Positions 4,458 through 9,705 of a DNA stretch of 9,705 bases are shown piece by piece. The position numbers were made by a program, and so were the translations under genes. The notes under the pieces are model-generated. The model was not told the origin of the DNA. It searched no databases and was given only the letters and a program-made list of their open reading frames with translations. The stretch is from Lutispora sp. Lineage in GTDB: Bacteria > Bacillota > Clostridia > Lutisporales > Lutisporaceae. Numbering within the stretch: the first letter of the stretch is position 1; every line of letters begins with the position of its first letter. Location of the stretch: positions 1 through 9,705 of the forward strand of contig JAUQXG010000384.1 in assembly GCA_030834765.1 (NCBI GenBank), given 5' to 3'.

Positions 4458-5750
4458 ATGCGTAGAAAAATTGAAGAAAAGCTTTTACAATGGAAGGATA
4501 AAACGGAAAATCGTATGCCGCTGTTGCTGTATGGCGCTAGACAAGTAGGTAAAACATATATATTGAACAACTTTGGTGAAAAGTATTTTGAAAATATAGT
4601 TTATGTAAACCTTGAAATCAACCTATCTATTGCAGCATATTTTTCTGATGATATTACTCCAGATAGATTAATTCGTTTTCTTGAGACTACTGTTAACGAG
4701 GAGATTATCCCTGGTAAAACACTGATTATCTTTGATGAAATACAATCCTGCGAGCGTGCTTTAACTTCGCTTAAATACTTCTGTGAGCTTGCCCCACAGT
4801 ACCATGTAGCCGCTGCCGGCAGTCTGCTTGGTGTCGCAATCCATAGAGCGCACTATTCCTTCCCTGTCGGTAAGGTGGAGAGCATGGTACTCTATCCCCT
4901 GGATTTTGAAGAGTTTCTTTGGGCTGCAAAGGAGGAGCGCCTTGCAAGAGAAATCCGCAAATGCTTTTATGCAATGGAATCTATGCCTGAAGCACTGCAT
5001 CAAAAAGCTATTGAGCTTTATCGGTATTATCTAATTGTAGGTGGAATGCCTGCCGCTGTGGAGACATTTCTAAAGTCAGGTAAACTAGTGCTTGTTCCCA
5101 CGGTGCAAAATGAAATCTTGAACAATTATGTGGCTGATATGGCTAAATATGCAACTCCAAGCGATACCATAAAAATACGCAGTTGCTTTAACTCCATTCC
5201 TGCACAGCTAGCAAAAGAAAATAAGAAGTTTCAGTACAAGGTGGTTCAGAAAGGCGGTAGTACTACCCTGTTCGGTGTATCCATAGATTGGCTTGCACAA
5301 GCTGGTATTGTCCTGAAATGCGAGAGGATAGAGCATGCCATAAATCCCATTGCCGTATATGCCGACCTTTCCTCATTTAAGCTATACATGAGCGATGTTG
5401 GTTTGCTTGTTATGAAATCCGGCACTCCCCAGCAGACTATTCTCACAGGCGAAGCCAATCTGTTTATGGGTTCCATTACCGAAAACTATATTGCACAGGC
5501 ACTTACAAACAACGGGCATAATCTGTTTTACTGGACAAGTGCACACTCCGCTGAGCTTGATTTTGTTCTGCAGAAAGAGGTGGATGTTATCGGTGTGGAA
5601 GTGAAAAAAGGCATAAAAGTGAAATCGAAAAGTCTTAGTGTATTTATTCAAAAATATGCTCCAAGCTATTCCATTCGCTTCTCAGAAAAGAATTTTGGAA
5701 AGGGTGAAGATATACTTTCCATTCCTCTTTATGCCGCATTCTGCGTTTAA
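4458..5750 (+). CDS. AAA-family ATPase with C-terminal DUF4143 domain
   Basis: 430 residues, normal for this widespread family of unknown cellular role. The N-terminal ATPase has Walker A GARQVGKT at 26-33, Walker B LIIFDE at 89-94, a sensor-like AAAGSLLGV at 118-126 and the PVGKVESMVLYPLDFEEF block at 136-153. Then come YLIVGGMPAAV at 191-201 and FKLYMSDVGLL at 307-317. The C-terminal domain has GSITENY (338-344), YWTSAHSAELDF (358-369) and EVKKG (381-385). The E-x-D ... E-x-K spacing resembles the PD-(D/E)XK nuclease fold, also proposed for related archaeal-type ATPases. The start has GGGGAG 7 nt upstream. It is the only large plus-strand gene here, stands alone with its own promoter, and looks richer in G+C than its neighbours (4801-4860 has 34 G/C of 60). 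That fits an accessory, possibly transferred gene. No frame damage is seen. Confidence 0.9.
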   Translation: MRRKIEEKLLQWKDKTENRMPLLLYGARQVGKTYILNNFGEKYFENIVYVNLEINLSIAAYFSDDITPDRLIRFLETTVNEEIIPGKTLIIFDEIQSCERALTSLKYFCELAPQYHVAAAGSLLGVAIHRAHYSFPVGKVESMVLYPLDFEEFLWAAKEERLAREIRKCFYAMESMPEALHQKAIELYRYYLIVGGMPAAVETFLKSGKLVLVPTVQNEILNNYVADMAKYATPSDTIKIRSCFNSIPAQLAKENKKFQYKVVQKGGSTTLFGVSIDWLAQAGIVLKCERIEHAINPIAVYADLSSFKLYMSDVGLLVMKSGTPQQTILTGEANLFMGSITENYIAQALTNNGHNLFYWTSAHSAELDFVLQKEVDVIGVEVKKGIKVKSKSLSVFIQKYAPSYSIRFSEKNFGKGEDILSIPLYAAFCV

Positions 5751-5891
5751 AAAGATTTGTTTTCTCAACAACATCTCCTTATAAGTTAATACCTAATCTG
5801 CATTTAGTAGTGTTGTGAAATGCACTACAGTTACATCCTCAAAATCGGTGTAAGCAATTTTACTTTTCTTTATTTGCCCTATCGCTCAAAT

Positions 5892-5938
5892 AGAACAGTT
5901 CCTAAAGCAGAAGTTTTCTTCGCTCTAGGAACTGTTCT
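5892..5938. repeat. Long near-perfect hairpin without a T run
   Basis: AGAACAGTTCCTA (5892-5904) pairs perfectly with TAGGAACTGTTCT (5926-5938). After one mismatch the stem continues AGC-(bulged A)-GAAG against CTTC-GCT, leaving a TTTT loop: about 20 pairs in 47 nt. Neither side is followed by a T run, so it is not a standard intrinsic terminator. It could still end or protect the ATPase transcript, or be a dispersed palindromic repeat. Confidence 0.7.
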
Positions 5939-6077
5939 TAGCTAATAATTTATACTCTTTTGCCTAAAGGTTTTGCCTATCATGAATCCTCATGACAACT
6001 ATGGTTCAACCTTTGTTCCAAATTTCTTTTCATTATTAAATATAGCTTCTGGGTACTCTGGATTCTCTGTTTCCAAT

Positions 6078-6118
6078 AATTCCTCACAGCGTTCAGAATG
6101 ACAGCAGTTAGAGGAATT
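6078..6118 (-). repeat. Short intergenic repeat of the GTCATTCTGA type
   Basis: On the minus strand the block contains TGTCATTCTGAACGC followed by TGTGAGGAAT, close to the intergenic repeat seen in many bacterial genomes (TGTCATTCTGA-CG-AG-GAAGAATC). It is bounded by a perfect 8-bp inverted repeat, AATTCCTC (6078-6085) and GAGGAATT (6111-6118). The name is from memory; copy number in this genome is unknown. Confidence 0.45.
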
Positions 6119-6120
6119 TT

Positions 6121-6162
6121 AAAAAAGCTGTAGTAAATATCAAATTTACTACAGCTTTTTTT
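6121..6162 (-). terminator. Terminator of the asparaginase-tex unit, bidirectional in form
   Basis: Eighteen perfectly paired bases (6121-6138 with 6144-6161), core AGCTGTAGTAAAT/ATTTACTACAGCT, and a 5-nt loop. The arms end in A6/T6, so either strand ends in a T run. It begins about 10 nt after the tex stop codon. Confidence 0.88.
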
Positions 6163-6172
6163 GTTAATTTCC

Positions 6173-8299
6173 CTAATTCAGACCCTTCATACTCAAGCTT
6201 ATTCTGTTTCTATCCAAGTCCACTTCTAGTACCTTTACTTTTACGATATCTCCTAGTTTTACTACTTCTTCTACTCTTCTTACGAATTTGTCTGCTAACT
6301 GGGATTTGTGGACTAGACCGTCTTGATGGACTCCTATGTCTACAAAAGCACCGAAATCTGTTACATTTCTTACTGTTCCTGTTAAAAGCATATCTGGCTT
6401 TAAGTCTTTTAATTCCACTATGTCTGTCATCAGTATTGGTTTTGGCATTTCATCTCTCGGGTCGCGGCCTGGTTTTTGAAGCTCTTTTACAATATCTTTT
6501 AATGTTGGTATACCTACCTCTAATTCCTCTGCCAGCTTTTCTATATTTATAGCTGATACCCTGTCTCTAAATTCATTTATAGAGCCACCGTATTTCTTTA
6601 TTAGCTTGCTTGCCGCATCATAGCTTTCTGGATGTACTGAAGTGTTGTCCAAAACATTGGCTGATTCTTGTATTCTTAAAAATCCTGCACACTGCTCGTA
6701 GGCTTTCGCCCCTAGCTTTTTTACCTTCAGCAGTTCTTTTCTTGTTTTAAACTTACCGTTCTCTTCTCTATAGGCTACAATGTTTTTTGCTACGCCTGAA
6801 TTTACACCTGATATATATTGCAACAGTGAGGGTGATGCTGTATTTAGATCTACGCCAACGCTGTTCACGCAATCCTCTACTACCCCTGTCAATGTCTCTG
6901 ATAATTTTTTCTGGGATACATCATGCTGGTATTGACCTACTCCTATAGATTTGGGATCTATCTTTACAAGCTCCGCTAATGGGTCTTGCAGTCTTCTTCC
7001 TATGGATATTGCCCCTCTGATGGAAACATTTATATCCGGATACTCTTTAGATGCAAGCTCTGACGCCGAATATACAGATGCACCTGCTTCACTTACTATT
7101 ACATAGTGCAATGGTCTATCCATCTCTTTTATGATCTCTGCACATATCTTTTCCGATTCCCTTGAAGCTGTTCCATTCCCAAGGGAAATCACTTCAACAT
7201 TGTGCTTTTCTATCATTTTTTTCAATACGCGTTTTGATTCATCTGCTTGACTTTGGGATGTTGTAGCATATACTGTAGCTGTGTCTAATAGCTTTCCTGT
7301 TTCATCCATTACTGCTATTTTGCAGCCTGTTCTAAACCCTGGATCAAAGCCCATTACTGTTTTGCCTTTTATAGGTGCTTGCAGCAAAAGGTTTCTTATA
7401 TTTGAACCAAAAACCTTTATTGCCTGCTCTTCTGCAACTTCTGTCAGCTCATTTCTGATTTCTCTTTCTATAGAAGGGGCAATCAGCCTTGTATATGCAT
7501 CCTTGATACAGCCTTCTAATTCACTTCTGTAGGGTGAAGTGGTTTTTATTATTTTGGCATTTAAATAGGAAAGAATTGTTTCTATAGGAGCTTCTACCTT
7601 CACTGCAAGGAATTCTTCTTTTTCTCCCCTATTTACCGCTAAAGTCCTGTGAGGTACGATTCTTGATACTGGCTCTCTATAATCAGCATACATTTCAAAA
7701 TCTGATTTTCCCTCTTTTGTGGCTTTTGTTGCAATAACACCATTTTTATATGTATTGTCTCTTATTTCTCTTCTAAAATCTGCAGAATCTGAAATCGTCT
7801 CGGCAATAATATCAAGGGCACCATTTATGGCATCCTGTGGAGTTTCTACTCCCAGCTCTACGTTTATAAAAGCTGCTGCAATATCTATTAGTGCTTCCGC
7901 TGACTTTTCCTGTGCAAAAATAATATCTGCCAGTGGCTCTAGTCCTCTTTCTTTTGCTATAGTAGCTCTAGTTCTTTTCTTTTGTTTATAGGGTCTATAT
8001 AAATCTTCTACTTCTTGAAGCACTTTGGCATTTTCTATTAAAAGCCTTAGTTCCTCCGTCAGCTTGCCCTGTTCTTCTATATTTTTTATTACATCGGCTT
8101 TTCTGCTTTCTAAATTTCTTAAATAGGTAAGCCTTTCATGTAAATCTCTAAGTGTTGTATCAGAAAGCTCTCCTGTCAGCTCTTTTCTGTATCTGGCTAT
8201 GAATGGTATTGTGTTGCCATCATCTATTAGTTTTATGGTACTTTCTACCTGCCAAGGTTTAATGTTTAATTCTGTAGCTAAAATATCAGTAATATTCAT
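6173..8299 (-). CDS. tex: Tex family RNA-binding transcription accessory protein
   Basis: 708 residues, full length for Tex (700-800). Tex is a conserved cytoplasmic nucleic-acid-binding protein linked to transcription, related to eukaryotic Spt6. Visible in order: the N-terminal helical Tex region with IPFIARYRKE at 31-40; VEDLYRPYKQKKRTRA at 97-112; a YqgF/RNase H-like core starting VMGFDPGFRTGCKIAV at 315-330 with SLGNGTASRES at 372-382; GRRLQDPLAELVKIDPKSIGVGQYQHDV (434-461); helix-hairpin-helix repeats at about 485-545 (LNTASPSLLQYISGV, FKTRKELLKVKKLG); and a C-terminal S1 RNA-binding domain at about 637-705 (GTVRNVTDFGAFVDIGVHQD). The start has AAAGGA about 9 nt upstream. It begins 15 nt after the asparaginase stop, and that stop lies next to its Shine-Dalgarno, so the two are probably co-transcribed. 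Confidence 0.97.
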   Translation of the reverse strand: MNITDILATELNIKPWQVESTIKLIDDGNTIPFIARYRKELTGELSDTTLRDLHERLTYLRNLESRKADVIKNIEEQGKLTEELRLLIENAKVLQEVEDLYRPYKQKKRTRATIAKERGLEPLADIIFAQEKSAEALIDIAAAFINVELGVETPQDAINGALDIIAETISDSADFRREIRDNTYKNGVIATKATKEGKSDFEMYADYREPVSRIVPHRTLAVNRGEKEEFLAVKVEAPIETILSYLNAKIIKTTSPYRSELEGCIKDAYTRLIAPSIEREIRNELTEVAEEQAIKVFGSNIRNLLLQAPIKGKTVMGFDPGFRTGCKIAVMDETGKLLDTATVYATTSQSQADESKRVLKKMIEKHNVEVISLGNGTASRESEKICAEIIKEMDRPLHYVIVSEAGASVYSASELASKEYPDINVSIRGAISIGRRLQDPLAELVKIDPKSIGVGQYQHDVSQKKLSETLTGVVEDCVNSVGVDLNTASPSLLQYISGVNSGVAKNIVAYREENGKFKTRKELLKVKKLGAKAYEQCAGFLRIQESANVLDNTSVHPESYDAASKLIKKYGGSINEFRDRVSAINIEKLAEELEVGIPTLKDIVKELQKPGRDPRDEMPKPILMTDIVELKDLKPDMLLTGTVRNVTDFGAFVDIGVHQDGLVHKSQLADKFVRRVEEVVKLGDIVKVKVLEVDLDRNRISLSMKGLN

Positions 8300-8314
8300 T
8301 TATCATTTTCCTTT

Positions 8315-9322
8315 CTATAAAAAAGCTAGTTTAAAATCTGTTTTCATTTCCCCTACTTTTCGGCCTTGTGTATTTATATTTTCTTTTATATAAAAGCTCT
8401 CAAGTGCCTTGAGCTCAATATCACTAAGCTCATGTAACTGCTTCAGCGCTTCAATTACCACACAAGATAGCGCCTTTGCACTGCCATCTTCCACTTTAAG
8501 GGCTAAGCCTATTCCTTTGTCTCTTATCCCTAGACAGTATACCCCATCTGCGCCAAGTTTACCAAAGATTCTTCCTTTCGTTGCTTTCATAAGCTCTGAA
8601 CAAAAACCTCCAGTTCCTGATACCATCTCTGGATATGTAGTCATAGAATCTATTATTTTGCATACAGCTACACCCCTGGCTCCTTCAAAAGACGTTATAT
8701 CAGCCATTTTGGCATAGGATAATGCCATATTATATATTGGCATCCCAAACACTGGCACTCCACATCCGTCTATACCAATATGTATATCTTCTTGTTTCAT
8801 CCCTACAAATTCTGCTACTGTGCTTAGCATCATCTGTTGCACTGGATTTTCTGGCTTGTCATAAGACTTTATATCATAACCCATATGCATAGCTAATGCA
8901 AGCATACCTGCATGCTTACCAGAGCAATTATTGTATATCTTGCTTTTCTCCTTGCCTTCCCTTAAAAACCTTGCAGTAATCTTATCATTCAATGAATAGG
9001 TAGCTCCCAGCAAAAAGGCCTCTTCGTCTAAGCCTATTTTTTTTAGTATAGAAAGCACTGCCTCAATATGAAAGTCTTCTGCATAATGAGAAGCGCAGAT
9101 CACTGCAATTTCCTTTTCACTAAGGCCAAAATGTTCTGCTGCGCCGCTCTGTATTACAGTGCAGGCCTGTATAGGCTTGGCCGATGAACGCATATAGGTA
9201 ACTTTATGAGGACAACCAACTTCTGCAACAATTTCACCGCCTGCCTTTACAATCACTGCATCTCCTCTATGAATATTTTCCACCAAATCTCCTCTAGTAA
9301 CATGAACAAGTACCTCAGACAT
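8315..9322 (-). CDS. Asparaginase II family protein (Rhizobium-type L-asparaginase)
   Basis: 335 residues, the usual length of the Pfam Asparaginase_II family, unrelated to E. coli AnsA/AnsB. It should convert L-asparagine to aspartate and ammonia in the cytoplasm; no signal peptide is seen. The motifs MRSSAKPIQA at 44-53, ASHYAE at 77-82, NNCSGKHAGML at 131-141 and GIDGCGVPVF at 183-192 are present. S46, K49, C133, K136 and C187 lie at a constant offset of two from the Ser48/Lys51 active-site pair and the Cys135/Lys138/Cys189 zinc site described for the R. etli enzyme ReAII, so the catalytic set looks complete. The start is supported by TAGGGGG 7 nt upstream. It follows the chemotaxis-receptor gene by 32 nt without a clear terminator and precedes tex by 15 nt. 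Confidence 0.92.
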   Translation of the reverse strand: MSEVLVHVTRGDLVENIHRGDAVIVKAGGEIVAEVGCPHKVTYMRSSAKPIQACTVIQSGAAEHFGLSEKEIAVICASHYAEDFHIEAVLSILKKIGLDEEAFLLGATYSLNDKITARFLREGKEKSKIYNNCSGKHAGMLALAMHMGYDIKSYDKPENPVQQMMLSTVAEFVGMKQEDIHIGIDGCGVPVFGMPIYNMALSYAKMADITSFEGARGVAVCKIIDSMTTYPEMVSGTGGFCSELMKATKGRIFGKLGADGVYCLGIRDKGIGLALKVEDGSAKALSCVVIEALKQLHELSDIELKALESFYIKENINTQGRKVGEMKTDFKLAFL

Positions 9323-9354
9323 AATAAAGCCCCCTATTTAAGAAAAATATTTCT

Positions 9355-9705
9355 TTATAATGTAAATTTCTTTACTATATCATCCAGTTTTTCTGCCATT
9401 TCTCCCAAGTTTTGAACAGAGTGTGTTATTTCTAATATAGCGGCTGACTGTTCTTCCGTGCTTGCTAGTATGTTTTGTGTACCTTGGGATGTAGTTGTTG
9501 CGATCTCATTGATACCTGAAATAGAAGTAACCACTCTATTCATATCTGATTTCAATGTATATACAGACTCACTTACATGCTTTATATCATTTGCGACCAT
9601 ATTTATATTATCAATAATTTTATCAAAGGTGCCATAGGTATCTGTTATTGCTGCGGTACCTTGCTCTACTTCTGAAAGTCCATTTTGCATCGCTCCTACG
9701 GTTGC
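9355..9705 (-). CDS. Methyl-accepting chemotaxis protein, C-terminal end (5' part outside window)
   Basis: The frame is open from the right edge to the stop at 9355-9357 (116 residues seen), so this is the 3' end of a longer gene; an internal ATG at 9688-9690 is not the true start. The residues form a long heptad-like helix ending ASTEEQSAAILEITHSV and NLGEMAEKLDDIVKKFTL, the typical end of the MCP signalling domain, which lies in the cytoplasm and controls CheA. TSQGTQNILASTEEQSAA matches the C-terminal methylation-helix pattern. Sensor and membrane parts are not in the window, so the ligand is unknown. Confidence 0.93.
   Translation of the reverse strand, partial: ATVGAMQNGLSEVEQGTAAITDTYGTFDKIIDNINMVANDIKHVSESVYTLKSDMNRVVTSISGINEIATTTSQGTQNILASTEEQSAAILEITHSVQNLGEMAEKLDDIVKKFTL

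Larger units (their letters stand above)
5751..6120. other. Non-coding gap between the convergent ATPase and tex genes
   Basis: No open frame with a believable start and length was found on either strand. The stretch holds a long hairpin (5892-5938), a directly repeated TTTTGCCTA (5958-5966 and 5971-5979), two copies of TCATGA 10 nt apart (5980-5995), and a repeat-like block near 6078-6118. GTAGTG/CACTAC form a 6-bp stem near 5807-5828. No clear terminator for the ATPase gene with a T run was found close to its stop. Confidence 0.6.

Noticed and set aside
5760..5800. Minus-strand short frame beginning after AAGGAG near 5785
   Set aside because: The Shine-Dalgarno abuts the ATG with no spacing, and the frame runs antisense into the ATPase end for about 30 codons without recognisable content.
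9340..9357. AAGAAA-TATT-TTTCTT hairpin after the chemotaxis-receptor stop
   Set aside because: Only six A/T-dominated pairs with no following T run; too weak to call a terminator.
1..9705. CRISPR arrays, tRNA or rRNA genes, insertion-sequence transposases
   Set aside because: No regularly spaced repeats, cloverleaf-forming segments, rRNA sequence or transposase-like frames were seen.

Overview
The window reads as a low-GC Gram-positive chromosome, most likely from the Clostridia. The supporting evidence is the A/T-rich intergenic DNA, strong Shine-Dalgarno sites (AGGAGG, GGGGAG), an FMN riboswitch ahead of an ECF-type riboflavin transporter, a fused TsaB-RimI protein, and Tex and asparaginase II genes of Firmicute type. 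I cannot name a genus. Almost all genes run on the minus strand; the one large plus-strand gene is an accessory-type ATPase.

Region by region, from the left: 1-1582 is a tRNA t6A-modification pair, tsaE followed by a tsaB-rimI fusion that runs off the left edge. 1583-2660 is ribU with its own promoter, an FMN aptamer, an attenuator hairpin and a downstream terminator. 2687-3013 is a compact locus with the layout of a type I toxin-antitoxin module: a 36-residue hydrophobic peptide gene on the minus strand, and a convergent plus-strand small RNA with its own promoter and intrinsic terminator that covers the 3' untranslated part of the peptide mRNA. 3081-4238 is an amidohydrolase. 4366-4434 is an 18-bp perfect inverted repeat that contains the -35 box of the next gene. 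4458-5750 is a plus-strand AAA/DUF4143 ATPase. 5751-6172 is non-coding, with a long hairpin, a short intergenic repeat and a bidirectional-looking terminator. 6173-9322 is an asparaginase II-tex pair. 9355-9705 is the C-terminal end of a methyl-accepting chemotaxis protein.

The most interesting part is 2687-3013. Beyond the toxin and antisense RNA, a local stem hides the toxin Shine-Dalgarno, and a 37/38-nt inverted repeat should let the two ends of the toxin mRNA pair with each other. Because of that repeat, the antisense RNA begins with nearly the same sequence as the toxin mRNA leader. It should therefore be able both to bind the mRNA 3' region and to compete with the mRNA's own 5' end for it. 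The toxin family and the general layout are known; this specific arrangement of competing pairings is my inference from the sequence. The rest is mostly conserved housekeeping: translation fidelity (TsaB/TsaE/RimI), riboflavin uptake under FMN control, nucleic-acid transactions (Tex) and asparagine breakdown.
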